NCBI GenBank assembly: GCA_965224275.1
Contig: CBDCYR010000016.1
Location: 1 to 64,000 of the forward strand
DNA: 64,000 bases
Direction: 5' to 3'
DNA from: CAUZWH01 sp965224275
GTDB lineage: Bacteria; Pseudomonadota; Alphaproteobacteria; SHVV01
Shown here: positions 26,260 to 34,830 of the stretch, one piece after another
Layout: every line of letters begins with the position of its first letter
How positions within the stretch are numbered: position 1 is the stretch's first letter
Made by a program: the position numbers and the translations under genes
Notes under the pieces: model-generated
Database searches by the model: none
Told to the model about the DNA's origin: nothing
The model's input: the letters and a program-made list of their open reading frames with translations, nothing else

Positions 26260-26603
26260 GTCTTCTTTTTCGGCGGCAGTGCGTCGACAAATGAGAGGGC
26301 CAGAGCGACCCAGTTTTTCAATGCGCCGTCGTCGCAGGCGGCTTCATCAACAAACACCATGCCGCCCATCCGCCGGCCGCCCTGCTCCAGCGGAATAGCA
26401 CCTGGCCGGGAGAGCGCTTCAGCTTCATTGTCTTTGCCGACGCGAAACATAAAGCGGCCGACGCCGTCTTTTTGGCGGTCGGCGCCGCCCAGCATATTGC
26501 CATCAACCATGAAGCACGCGCCGCCCATCATGCGCTTTTCAGTCACCGATCGCTTGCCGATCGCGTCACGCAGCCGAGCCGCCAGAAGTTTGTCATACGC
26601 CAT
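26256..26603 (-). CDS. TfoX N-terminal domain protein
   Basis: The 115-aa protein matches the TfoX/Sxy N-terminal domain: AARLRDAI, then EKRMMGGACFMVDGNMLGG, FRVGKD, RMGGMVFVDE and a C-terminal helical tail. Stand-alone domains of this sort are common in Alphaproteobacteria and are not established competence regulators. The gene overlaps the end of the GST gene by 11 bp, so it is probably the last gene of that minus-strand operon. Its stop codon TAG is supplied by the MITE terminus (CTAG at 26256-26259). Confidence 0.88.
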   Translation of the reverse strand: MAYDKLLAARLRDAIGKRSVTEKRMMGGACFMVDGNMLGGADRQKDGVGRFMFRVGKDNEAEALSRPGAIPLEQGGRRMGGMVFVDEAACDDGALKNWVALALSFVDALPPKKKT

Positions 26604-27255
26604 TCGGTTTGCTCCCCTCTAACGCCCGTAAGCCCGCCCGTAGCCGGGCCTTTGTTGCAGCCGCGCGTAATACGCTTCGAGCACGATGGTCGCCGATCAA
26701 CCCGGTAACCGCGGCCATGAAACAGCTATGCCCAACGAGAATATCGGCCCCTGAAAAATTGCGCCCCAGCAGATAGTCGCGACTCCCGAGCACGTCCGAC
26801 AGGATCTCGGCACACGCCGCGAAGTCGCGGCGGCCGCGCTCGGCGAGCCCAGCGTCATGCTGCGTGCCCGGCGGGCGCATGTGCGCCAAGGGCCGCATCG
26901 TGTTGTCAAAAAACATCATGATGGCCGGGTCCAACTCGGCACAAGCGAACACACACCATTGGTAGTAGCTGGCGCGTTCGGGCGTGCCAACCGCCGGCGC
27001 CAAATTCTTCTCAGGGTTCTCGTCGATCAATTGCAAAACGATCGCGACCGATTCAAACATTGCATAGTCCGCGGTCTTCAGCGCCGGCACCACGCCCAAC
27101 GGCTGCAGCACCCGGTAGGCCTCAGAGTCCTGTTGCCCATTCTGAAGGTCGACGAGGTGGCTCGAATAGTCGATCCCCAACTCCTCGAGCACCCATTTTG
27201 CCCGTTGCGACCGCGTCGGCGGCCATTCGTACAATTCTGGCGGCGGCTGTGACAT
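26593..27255 (-). CDS. Glutathione S-transferase family protein (GST-1)
   Basis: The predicted 220-aa protein starts MSQPPPELYEWPPTRSQRAKW. Its thioredoxin-like N-terminal domain has YEWPPTRSQRAKWVLEELGI, the cis-Pro region LGVVPALKT and the glutathione-binding FESVAIVLQLID. The C-terminal all-alpha domain includes LLGRNFSGADILVGH. The ATG at 27255 overlaps the stop of GST-2 (TGATG), giving translational coupling; a longer frame to 27363 exists but runs through GST-2. The pair probably detoxifies or dehalogenates electrophiles by glutathione conjugation. The substrate is unknown. Confidence 0.9.
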   Translation of the reverse strand: MSQPPPELYEWPPTRSQRAKWVLEELGIDYSSHLVDLQNGQQDSEAYRVLQPLGVVPALKTADYAMFESVAIVLQLIDENPEKNLAPAVGTPERASYYQWCVFACAELDPAIMMFFDNTMRPLAHMRPPGTQHDAGLAERGRRDFAACAEILSDVLGSRDYLLGRNFSGADILVGHSCFMAAVTGLIGDHRARSVLRAAATKARLRAGLRALEGSKPNGV

Positions 27256-27863
27256 CAATTCGTAAACACCCTCTGAAACGCCGGCCGCTGCTGCAATCTG
27301 GCGTAATAGGCGGCCAACCTCGGATGGTTTTCGATCAGCCCGGTATAGGCCGCCCAGTTGCACGAATATCCCAGCGCAATATCAGCGCCGGAAAATGCCG
27401 AACCCAACAGATAGTCGCGATCCCCTAGCGCTGTCGAGACTAGCTCGCCGCGCGCGGCGAACCGGTCGCGCCCGCGTTGCGCAATCTCGGGCACGCGCTG
27501 TTCGGCCGGCAAATGCATGGTGTGCTTCATGACGTCAAACAACGCCGGATCCAGTTCGCAACAGGAAAACACACTCCATTGGTAATATATGGCGCGTTCG
27601 GGGCTGCCAATCGCCGGTGCAAGTCCGGCTGCCGGATGTTCATCAAGCAGTTGCAGCACGATGGCCACCGATTCAAACATGGTGAAGGTGTCGGTCCGAT
27701 AGGCCGGCACAACGCCGAGCGGATGGATCGCCTTGTAGTCGGCCGCTTGGTTCTCGCCATCCGGCAGGCTGACCACGCGGCTGGTGTAGTCCACGCCCAA
27801 TTCCTCAAGCGCCCACTTCGCGCGATTGGATCGAGTCGGTGGGAATTCAAAAAGCTCTGTCAC
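27255..27863 (-). CDS. Glutathione S-transferase family protein (GST-2)
   Basis: The 202-aa protein is a close relative of GST-1: MTELFEFPPTRSNRAKWALE, LGVVPAYRTDTFTMFESVAI and LLGSAFSGADIALGYSCNWA. It is the first gene of the GST-2/GST-1/TfoX operon and is divergent from the ArsR gene, with an inverted-repeat operator between them. The tandem arrangement indicates a local duplication. GGGAGAATTACCGTG precedes the ATG. Confidence 0.9.
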   Translation of the reverse strand: MTELFEFPPTRSNRAKWALEELGVDYTSRVVSLPDGENQAADYKAIHPLGVVPAYRTDTFTMFESVAIVLQLLDEHPAAGLAPAIGSPERAIYYQWSVFSCCELDPALFDVMKHTMHLPAEQRVPEIAQRGRDRFAARGELVSTALGDRDYLLGSAFSGADIALGYSCNWAAYTGLIENHPRLAAYYARLQQRPAFQRVFTN

Positions 27864-27893
27864 GGTAATTCTCCCATTTTTCTGTTTGCAACT

Positions 27894-27957
27894 ATCACTG
27901 AACCAATTGGTTTACTATTCCGATTCTGTTATATAGTCAACCGTATGGTTCAGTGAT
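27894..27957. promoter_or_regulatory. Divergent GST/arsR promoter with ArsR-type operator
   Basis: An 11-bp perfect inverted repeat ATCACTGAACC (27894-27904) / GGTTCAGTGAT (27947-27957) brackets the region. A smaller palindrome AACCAATTGGTT lies at 27901-27912. TATAGT (27932-27937) is a likely -10 for arsR. The symmetric site between two divergent transcripts fits a regulator that controls both. Confidence 0.7.
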
Positions 27958-27967
27958 AGGACAGAAG

Positions 27968-28369
27968 ATGGCAAACCTCGACACAACCTTTGCCGCGCTC
28001 AGCGATGAAACCCGCCGCGCGATCTTGGGACAGCTCATGTTGGGTGAGGCTCGGCTCTCCGACCTGGCCGCGCCCTTTGCCATGTCGCAAACCGCCGTTT
28101 CCAAGCACGTGCGCGTGCTCAGCAATGCCGGCCTCCTGGTGGTGGAGAAACGTGGCCGCACCCGTCATTGCCGGCTCAATGCGGGCGTGATGAAAGAGGC
28201 GTCCGACTGGATTGACGACTACGAATCCTTTTGGATCCAGCAATTCGCTAATCTCGCGCAGCATTTTACCCAGCGTGGCGCCCAGCCGCCGAAGGAGCCC
28301 CCCAATGAGCCGACAAAGCCGCCTGCAAGGGAGCCCCCAATCGAGCCCACAAGGGAGCCTAGTGAATGA
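27968..28369 (+). CDS. ArsR-family transcriptional regulator with Pro-rich tail
   Basis: In this 133-aa regulator the winged helix spans ~1-95 (TFAALSDETRRAILGQLMLG; MSQTAVSKHVRVLSNAGLL; KRGRTRHCRLN). No metal-binding CxC motif is visible in the recognition region, so it belongs to the non-metal ArsR type that pairs with AHSA1 proteins. The last ~27 residues are an unusual repeat tail, PPKEPPNEP / PPAREPPIEP / TREPSE. ATG 27968 follows AGGACAGAAG. The stop overlaps the next start (ATGA). It probably represses both this pair and the divergent GST operon. Confidence 0.9.
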   Translation: MANLDTTFAALSDETRRAILGQLMLGEARLSDLAAPFAMSQTAVSKHVRVLSNAGLLVVEKRGRTRHCRLNAGVMKEASDWIDDYESFWIQQFANLAQHFTQRGAQPPKEPPNEPTKPPAREPPIEPTREPSE

Positions 28370-28848
28370 CGTTGCCTGATGATGTTGCCAGCGAACCCGG
28401 TGATGATCCGATCGTTGTCGCAGGCCATTTTGACGCTACCCCGGCCGAGGTATTTCAGGCGTGGACCGATCCAGCCATCGTCAAGCAGTGGTTCGGCCGT
28501 GCGCCAAACGCCCTGCACTCCGCCACCATCGATCTCCGCGAGGGCGGCGCCTGGCGGTTTCTGGAAACGAGTATCGAGCAGAAATCGGTCGGTTTCGAGG
28601 GCACCTATATCGTCATCGAACCTAACGCACGCCTCGTCTTCACGTGGTCGAAGGTCGTCGCCTATGCAACCGGTGAGCGCGACGCCACACCTACCTCACA
28701 GGTGGACGTCACGTTTTCGCCGCGCGGTGACGGCACCGATGTTCGTCTGGTGCATTCCCAGGTGCATGATGAAGAGACGCGCAATGCATTCAGCGGCGGC
28801 TGGGCGTTCGCCTTCAATACAATGCGTGCGCTGCTGTCATCATCTTAG
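28366..28848 (+). CDS. AHSA1/SRPBCC-domain protein
   Basis: The 160-aa START-like ligand-binding fold has the usual order of motifs: VAGHFDATPAEVFQAWTDPA, VKQWFGRAPN, LREGGAWRF, GFEGTYIVIEPNARLVFTWS and VDVTFSPRGDGTDVRLVHSQ. It overlaps the ArsR gene by 4 bp, the familiar arsR-AHSA1 gene pair in which the two are co-expressed. It probably binds a small hydrophobic ligand; the ligand is unknown. Confidence 0.9.
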   Translation: MTLPDDVASEPGDDPIVVAGHFDATPAEVFQAWTDPAIVKQWFGRAPNALHSATIDLREGGAWRFLETSIEQKSVGFEGTYIVIEPNARLVFTWSKVVAYATGERDATPTSQVDVTFSPRGDGTDVRLVHSQVHDEETRNAFSGGWAFAFNTMRALLSSS

Positions 28849-28943
28849 CGGTTCGCCCCGACATCTTGGCACGGCGAATTGTCATGGCGAATGGGTCACC
28901 GATCGCTGCGTCACGCCTCGCCACCTTGCAGAATGACGCAGGA

Positions 28944-30284
28944 TTAACGTCCTCGGGTTCGATCGACCCGTCCGGCCACGGCACGAACCTTGCGCGGCGC
29001 GGCAAACCAAATACACAGGATGGACAGTGCACTTAGAAACAGCGCCAGCCACCACGCAACGGTGTAGCTGCCAAAGTGATCGTAGATAACCCCGGTGAGC
29101 CAGGGAGATAATGCCGCGCCGAGGCCGGCGCTGATGCTCAGGGTCCCGAAAATTGTACTAAACCGCTTGCCTTCAAAAAGCTCTGCTGGGATGGCGCCCA
29201 AGATCGAGGTGAGGCCGTAGCCCAGCATGCCTTGGGAGCCGATGATGAGAGAGTAGGTGAACAGCGTCGGATTTTGCGGCAACAGAAGCAGCGCGGCGTA
29301 GCACACCACATATCCCATACAAGCGGCCGTCCAGGCCCACTCCCGGCCAATGCGGTCGGAAAAATGTCCCAGGCCAATTTGACCGATGATTCCCGTGAGC
29401 CCGACCATCCCAAGCGCCACCGCGGCCTGGCTGGGTGAAAACCCGGTCTCCACCAGATACTTGGTTTGATGCACCTGAACGGCGTACCAGGCGTAAAGGC
29501 CGCAAAAATAGGCCCCAAACAACCACCAGAACCGGCTCGTTCTCAGCGCCCGCGCGAGGGTCCACTCAATTGATGCCCACGCTGTATCGACCACGTTGTC
29601 GGGAATTTTAGCAACCGGTTCGTTATCGGCGGGTGCGGCCCGGCCGTCCGGCTCGAGGCCCAGATCGCGCGGGTGCCGTCGCTGAAACACCACAATCGGG
29701 GGGATCAAAACCACCGCGAGCACGATCGCCATCAGCCAGCAAGCCGCGCGCCAGCCGATCCCGTCGATGAGCTGCTGCAGCAGCGGCAGCAGAACGATCG
29801 AACCGATGCCGCCGCCGGAAAACGCAATGCCGATCGCCAACCCGCGCCGCCTAACGAACCAATTGGGCAGGAACAGTGAGTGCCCGACGTAGCTAACGAA
29901 AAAGCTGCCGCCGACCACCAACACGCCGAGGGTGAGATAGAGGTGCCAGGGCTCACCGATGTTGGGTGCGATCGCCATCCCGAGGCTGACCAGGACAACG
30001 CCCAGCGAGAGCACCAGCCGCGGTCCGAAACGATCCATCAATAGGCCACTGAACGGCGCATAGAGCGTGGTGGCGAGGAAGCCGATCGAGAAGGCGGCGG
30101 CCGTAACGCCGCGTTCCCATCCGAAATCGGCCAGCAGTGGCGGGAATAGCAGCGAAAAGGCCGTGCGCGCGTTGACGCCAAATGCCAGCGTAACGAAAGA
30201 AACGGCCACCACGATCCAGCCGTAGAAGAACGGTAGCCGGGTGAGCCAGCCCATCGCCGCCCCAGCCGGCCGGGGAGATGTCAC
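28944..30284 (-). CDS. Major facilitator superfamily transporter
   Basis: The 446-aa protein has about 12 hydrophobic segments in two halves: GWIVVAVSFVTLAFGVN through VLAVVLIPPIVVF, a hydrophilic centre with RRHPRDLGLEPDG, then FWWLFGAYFCGLYAWYAVQ through LFLSALSILCIWFA. The loop 2-3 signature is MDRFGPR, with a degenerate second copy SDRIGREW. The length and central sequence resemble the oxalate/formate antiporter and monocarboxylate groups. The substrate cannot be assigned. The start may be MGWLTRLPFF ten residues in. Confidence 0.92.
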   Translation of the reverse strand: MTSPRPAGAAMGWLTRLPFFYGWIVVAVSFVTLAFGVNARTAFSLLFPPLLADFGWERGVTAAAFSIGFLATTLYAPFSGLLMDRFGPRLVLSLGVVLVSLGMAIAPNIGEPWHLYLTLGVLVVGGSFFVSYVGHSLFLPNWFVRRRGLAIGIAFSGGGIGSIVLLPLLQQLIDGIGWRAACWLMAIVLAVVLIPPIVVFQRRHPRDLGLEPDGRAAPADNEPVAKIPDNVVDTAWASIEWTLARALRTSRFWWLFGAYFCGLYAWYAVQVHQTKYLVETGFSPSQAAVALGMVGLTGIIGQIGLGHFSDRIGREWAWTAACMGYVVCYAALLLLPQNPTLFTYSLIIGSQGMLGYGLTSILGAIPAELFEGKRFSTIFGTLSISAGLGAALSPWLTGVIYDHFGSYTVAWWLALFLSALSILCIWFAAPRKVRAVAGRVDRTRGR

Positions 30285-30969
30285 GGCGCAATTCCTTCCA
30301 TTTCTTCACTCACGCCCATGCCCGGTTCGCGTTAGCAGAGGACCTCGGCGAGTTCCTCGAAGTCCGCCATCACCAGATCCGGTTGGTGCGGCGTGTGGCC
30401 GAACGGACGTTTGCGCCGGTCGATAAAGGCTGTGCGGAGGCCGCACGCTTTTGCGCCGATACAATCGAAGGCATGGTTGGCAACGAACAGGAGGTTTTCA
30501 GGCGCCTGTCCGATCACCTCTGCCGCCATTTCATAAGTGCACTGGTGGGGTTTGAAATGGCCAGCAGCAGCCACCGAGATGACATGATCGAAGGGGAAAT
30601 TGATGTGTGACTTGGCCGCCTCCAGCATGTCGGTGTCGCCATTGGAAAGAATGGTTAACCCATAGCTATCGGCCAAGCGCGCCAAGGCCGCAATCACATC
30701 GGGAAAGGGTTTTAGGCTTTCAATCTGGCTGACCAGCCAACCGACCTCGTCAGGTCCGTAAGCGAGACCGCAGCGGTCCATGACGTATGAAACGGCCCCT
30801 TGGCCGATTTCCCGGTAGGACGTGTGGTCGCCTCGCGACAGCGAATCGATCATCGAATTCTCGAAGTGGGTGCGCCGCCACCAGGTCACAAACCGGTGCG
30901 GGTCGCCATCCCACCCCTTATCTTTCAAGAAACCCGTAACCGCGGCCGTCAAACCACCTTGCATGTCGA

Positions 30970-32363
30970 GGTTGTGTCTCGAAAGTGGTGGAAATTGGTT
31001 TTGGCGCCTCTCCGAGCGGGTTGAGTTTTGCGGCGGTCAGGCCGCGCGGTCAAGGGTTTCGTCGGCGATTAGCTGATCGAGGGTTTCCCATCCATCGACT
31101 TTGCGCATCTGGATTTGGCCGCAAGCGAGGAGCGCCCAGAGGAGCATCGGCACTGTTTCGGGACACGGCAGCACGGTCTGTGTTTTGATCCGGCGCTTGA
31201 ACTCCTCGTTGAGACGCTCAATGGCGTTGGTCGTTCGGGCTGATTTCCATTGGCTCTTGGACAGGCGCGTGAAGGTAAAGAGCTTGTCGCCCGCTTCTGC
31301 GAGGCTGTCCGCGACGGCCCTGCATTTCAGCCGCCACTTGCGGACAAACGCCTTGCGGCGGGTTTCCACCTCGGAGGCAGTGTCGGCATAGATCATATCG
31401 CGGTAATCTTCGCTCAGCTCGTCATGCATGTGTTTGGGAGCATGACCCAGAAGGTTGCGGTGCTTGTGCACGGTGCAGCGTTGAACGGGAAGGTCATCGC
31501 CCCAAAGCGCCGACAGAGCCGCCTCCAGTCCCGGCGCGCCATCGACGATGACAAACCCGGGCCGTTTCAGTCCACGCGCATCAAGGTCGTCGAGGAACTG
31601 GCGCCACGCCGCCTGGCTTTCTCCGCCCATATTCCCGATCGAAAGCAAGACCTTCTGGCCATCCCGGCGCACCCCTATAGCCGCGAGAACCGAGATGTTG
31701 GTGGCCTTGCGATCCAGTCGGGTCTTGATCACAGTGCCGTCAAGGATCAGCCGAACGATATCCTCATCCGCGAGGCCACGGCTGCACCAGGCGTCCCAAT
31801 CGACCTTCACCTTGCGCCACGCCCGGCTCACAACGTCCTTGCTCACAGCACCCCCGAAGAGCCCGAACAGCGCGCGTTTCACCCGCCGCGTGTTGGTTCC
31901 GGACAGATACACCGAAGCGATCAGCGCCTCGGCCTTTCTGGTCAGCCGCTGGTAGCGCGGCAGCGCCCGCGAACGCCATTCCGACGCCCGACCGTCTTCC
32001 TCAACGATCCGCGCACGCGGCACGCTCACCCTCTCGGTCCCGAATGTCCCCGTCAGTTGCCGCTCCCGGTGCCCGTTCCGATACCCTTGCCGAAGCGCGT
32101 CCTCTCGACCGTATCGGCAGCGCCCGAGAAACTGCGCAAGTTCCTCCTCAAAAACGGCCTCGATCGTGGATCTGATGTTCTCCCGCAGCCGGTCCTCGAG
32201 CGGATCATAGCCGGCGTCATTGGCCAGTAGCGAAAGCGCAGAAGTCTCGGTAGTGTTCTTCATGGCGTGATCTCCTTGGCGGTGCTAGCCGCCGGTTGGG
32301 TGGTTGTCTTGTCACCCGGAGATTACGCCATCCTCAAATTTCCACCACTTTCGAGACACAGCC
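30970..32363 (-). mobile_element. IS256-family insertion sequence B
   Basis: The 1394-bp element has 26-bp ends GG(T/C)TGTGTCTCGAAAGTGG..., near perfect. The target duplication CATGTCGA lies at 30962-30969 and 32364-32371. It lies in the coding region of the haloacid dehalogenase gene, in the same orientation. Confidence 0.95.
31037..32263 (-). CDS. IS256-family transposase
   Basis: The full-length 408-aa Mutator-type transposase starts MKNTTETSALSLLANDAGYD. Its DDE residues are in RLILDGTVIKTRLD, FVIVDGAPGLEAAL and TTNAIERLNEEFKRR. It is only distantly similar to the transposase at 17007-18203 and represents a different IS256 subgroup. Confidence 0.95.
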   Translation of the reverse strand: MKNTTETSALSLLANDAGYDPLEDRLRENIRSTIEAVFEEELAQFLGRCRYGREDALRQGYRNGHRERQLTGTFGTERVSVPRARIVEEDGRASEWRSRALPRYQRLTRKAEALIASVYLSGTNTRRVKRALFGLFGGAVSKDVVSRAWRKVKVDWDAWCSRGLADEDIVRLILDGTVIKTRLDRKATNISVLAAIGVRRDGQKVLLSIGNMGGESQAAWRQFLDDLDARGLKRPGFVIVDGAPGLEAALSALWGDDLPVQRCTVHKHRNLLGHAPKHMHDELSEDYRDMIYADTASEVETRRKAFVRKWRLKCRAVADSLAEAGDKLFTFTRLSKSQWKSARTTNAIERLNEEFKRRIKTQTVLPCPETVPMLLWALLACGQIQMRKVDGWETLDQLIADETLDRAA

Positions 32364-32614
32364 CATGTCGACGATAGTGCCGTACTGATCGAACACCAGC
32401 GCCTTCGTCTCAGTCCGCAGAACCTCACTGCTCACCATGTCAATCACTCTGTTTGTTTCCATTTCTCGACGTTTGCTAAGTGCGCAGCAGCATCTTTGCG
32501 ATTTGTTGGGATTTGTGGAAGATGGATCTGACCCAACGACTTGGAGGAAGGAGATGAAGTTAGACTTTCCCTCCGTGATACTGATCGTTGCGACCTGTCC
32601 AGATTGGGATAGCG

Positions 32615-33718
32615 ATGCAGTTATACGCTGAGGCGCCGACAACGATTCGCGAGGACTTGCGGGCTTGCCAACAGCGGGCCTGGCGCCAAATCGCTAGCGC
32701 CGGTACCTGGCTCGACGGCCGCACCCGGGTCGCCGTTGCGGCTGAAACCCGAAATGCGCGGGGATGCTCGCTCTGTCAGAAACGAAAGACGGCGCTGTCG
32801 CCGGCTGCGGTTGATGGAACACATCAAAGTCTAGGTGCACTCCCCGAAGCGGTGGTCGACATCGTCCACCGTGTTGTCAGCGACCCCGCCCGGCTGAGCG
32901 AGGCCTGGTATCGGGGACTCATCGACCGTGGTGTGACCGATTGCGAATACGTCGAGACCGTGGGCGTCGTATGCACCACCTTCTCGATCGACGGGTTTGC
33001 AAAAGCGCTCGGGATGAACCTTCAACCACTTCCCGAGCCCCTTCCCGGCGAACCCGCGCGAAGCCGACCGGTCGGGGCAAAGCAAGGCCCGGCCTGGGTT
33101 CCGTGGGTCCTCCCGGAAGACGTTTCAGCTGCCGAAGACGGCCTTTATGCGCACGGGCAGACCAACGTGTGCAAGGCGCTGTCTCTGGTTCCAGCGGCTG
33201 CGTTGGAATTTTTCGATGTGGTATTGACACAATACCTGCCGGGCATGAGCGCAATCCGCGATTTCGATGGCGAATACAGGGCGATTTCACGGCCCCAGAT
33301 TGAGCTCCTGGCGGCTCGGGTTTCGGCCCTAAACCAGTGCGTCTACTGAACCACCAGCCACGCGGCGCTGCTCCGTGCGAGCGGCGAACACGGCGGTGAA
33401 CACTACGACCTCAAGGCGGTCATCGGCGAGGCAGCCGATGATTGTGGCATTCCCCACGCCGCCTTGTTGGTTGAGTTCGCCGGAGCCGCAGTGCGCAGCG
33501 GGCGCGAACCGGAGCTCGCGGACGTTCGGGCGCGGCTCTTGGATACGCTAGGTGGCGCGGCGCTGGTCGACGCCGCTGCGGTGGTATCGATCTACCAAGG
33601 GCTTGACCGCGTGGCCGATGCAACGGGCATTCCCATCGATACCGAACGCCTCGAACCGACGGCCGATATACGCGACCAATTGGGGATCAATGAGTTTCCG
33701 TCAACGACGATGAAGTAA
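32615..33718 (+). CDS. AhpD-like (carboxymuconolactone decarboxylase fold) protein with in-frame TGA at the CxxC motif
   Basis: The frame from ATG 32615 (MQLYAEAPTTIREDLRAC) reads to NQCVY, then TGA at 33347-33349. It continues without a shift as TTSHAALLRASGEHGGEHYD to TAA at 33718 (367 aa in total). The interrupted motif is C-V-Y-[TGA]-x3-H, exactly where AhpD-fold enzymes have CxxCxxxH, the redox and peroxidase site. The TGA therefore replaces the second Cys. Either this is a selenoprotein (CxxU) or a Cys codon mutated to a stop. A possible short stem CACG / CGTG (33359-33362 / 33374-33377, 11-nt loop) begins 10 nt after the TGA. It probably reduces peroxides or related electrophiles. It is divergent from the haloacid dehalogenase. 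Confidence 0.7.
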
Positions 33719-33732
33719 TCGCCAACAAACGC

Positions 33733-33774
33733 GATCGACCGACTTGGATCGACCGACTTAGATCGACCGACTTG
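33733..33774 (+). repeat. Three-copy 14-bp tandem repeat
   Basis: GATCGACCGACTTG repeats three times with one base change (G to A at the last position of unit 2). It follows the AhpD-like gene by 14 bp and precedes the GST-3 gene by 161 bp. No function is evident. Confidence 0.85.
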
Positions 33775-33935
33775 GATCGATCTCCGTGCCGGTCGTGTGA
33801 AGCCTCTTGTTGGTCGTCTCATAGCATCTTTCACGCCGGCATCGCTGCTTCCTATACTGCGCCGGTCAGTTTTAAGGAACAGCCCTACGCACGTTGTTGT
33901 GCGTGGATCACGGTCAACCGACGAAGGCAGTATTC

Positions 33936-34691
33936 ATGGCGCTTGAGCTTTATCACCATCCGCAGTCGACCTGCAGCCAGAAGGTCCGCCTGTGCCTGGC
34001 CGAGAAGAATGTCGAGTGGGTCGATCGTCCCGTCGACATTTCAAAACGCGAAAACCTGGCACCCGACTATCTCGCGATCAATCCCAACGGGGTGGTGCCC
34101 GCTTTTGTGCATGATGGCCGCGCCGTCATCGAATCCGCCGTGATGTGCGAATATCTCGACGAGCGCTACCCCACCGAACCCAAGCTGTCGCCAAGCGATA
34201 TCGTCGAGCGCGCGGCGATGCGGGCCTGGCTGTGCTTCATCGACGAAGTGCCGTCGATGGCGATTCGCGTGCCGTCGTTTCGCAACGTCTTCCTGCCGCA
34301 TTTCCAGGCAATGTCGGAGCGCGATTACGACAAATTCGTCAGCGCCAATACGCTGCGCAAGATATTCTTCAAACGCATGGGCCGCGGCGGCTTCAACGAG
34401 GATGAGTATGAAGGCGCGATCGAGCAGCTCGAAATGACGCTCGCGCGGATGGAGGCAGCGCTCGGCCAGCACGATTGGCTGGTATCGGATCAGTTCACCA
34501 TTGCCGATATCTGTATGGCGCCGCTGATCGTGCGCATCGAAGATCTCGGCATGGCCGAAATGTTCGCCGATCATCCCAATGTGCAATCCTGGTACATGCG
34601 TATCCAGGCGCGGCCTTCGTTCGCGGTCGCCTACTACGAGGGGACGCGGATCTCGCATCGCAATCCGGGTTACCCGACCACGAAAAAGTAA
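33936..34691 (+). CDS. Glutathione S-transferase family protein (GST-3)
   Basis: The 251-aa protein starts MALELYHHPQSTCSQKVRLC. Its thioredoxin-like domain has S-T-C-S at the active-site position, then the cis-Pro region NPNGVVPAFVHDG and VIESAVMCEYLDERYP (glutathione binding). The helical C-terminal domain includes LVSDQFTIADICMAPL. It is more similar to etherase, dehalogenase or MAAI-type GSTs than to the tandem GST-1/2 pair. The true substrate is unknown. The next gene on the same strand begins 36 bp downstream. Confidence 0.9.
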   Translation: MALELYHHPQSTCSQKVRLCLAEKNVEWVDRPVDISKRENLAPDYLAINPNGVVPAFVHDGRAVIESAVMCEYLDERYPTEPKLSPSDIVERAAMRAWLCFIDEVPSMAIRVPSFRNVFLPHFQAMSERDYDKFVSANTLRKIFFKRMGRGGFNEDEYEGAIEQLEMTLARMEAALGQHDWLVSDQFTIADICMAPLIVRIEDLGMAEMFADHPNVQSWYMRIQARPSFAVAYYEGTRISHRNPGYPTTKK

Positions 34692-34830
34692 TCGCTCGCG
34701 GCAGCACCCGCGGAACCTCTTTACATCGTGCCAGATCTGAACGTTATGTGCATACGTCGTCCGACCTTCGCCTTTTTGCCAGCGTCGCTTTTGTCGGCCT
34801 GCTGCGTGATCGTCGGCATTGTTGTTGTTA

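Larger units (their letters stand above)
30332..32462 (-). pseudogene. Haloacid dehalogenase (type II, HAD) split by an IS256 element
   Basis: The 5' part (32372-32462) encodes METNRVIDMVSSEVL ... KALVFDQYGTIVDM, with HAD motif I Asp in FDQYGT. The 3' part (30332-30961) resumes QGGLTAAVTGFLKDKGWDG, with motif II LTILSNGD, motif III GHFKPHQ and motif IV HAFDCIGAKACG. Removing the element and one 8-bp CATGTCGA repeat gives an uninterrupted 242-aa L-2-haloacid dehalogenase-like protein. As it stands, only a truncated product starting at the Met of the target repeat could be made, without the nucleophile Asp. Confidence 0.92.

Noticed and set aside
33733..33774. Possible CRISPR array
   Set aside because: There are only three 14-bp units and no spacers. 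No other direct-repeat/spacer pattern was seen in the window.
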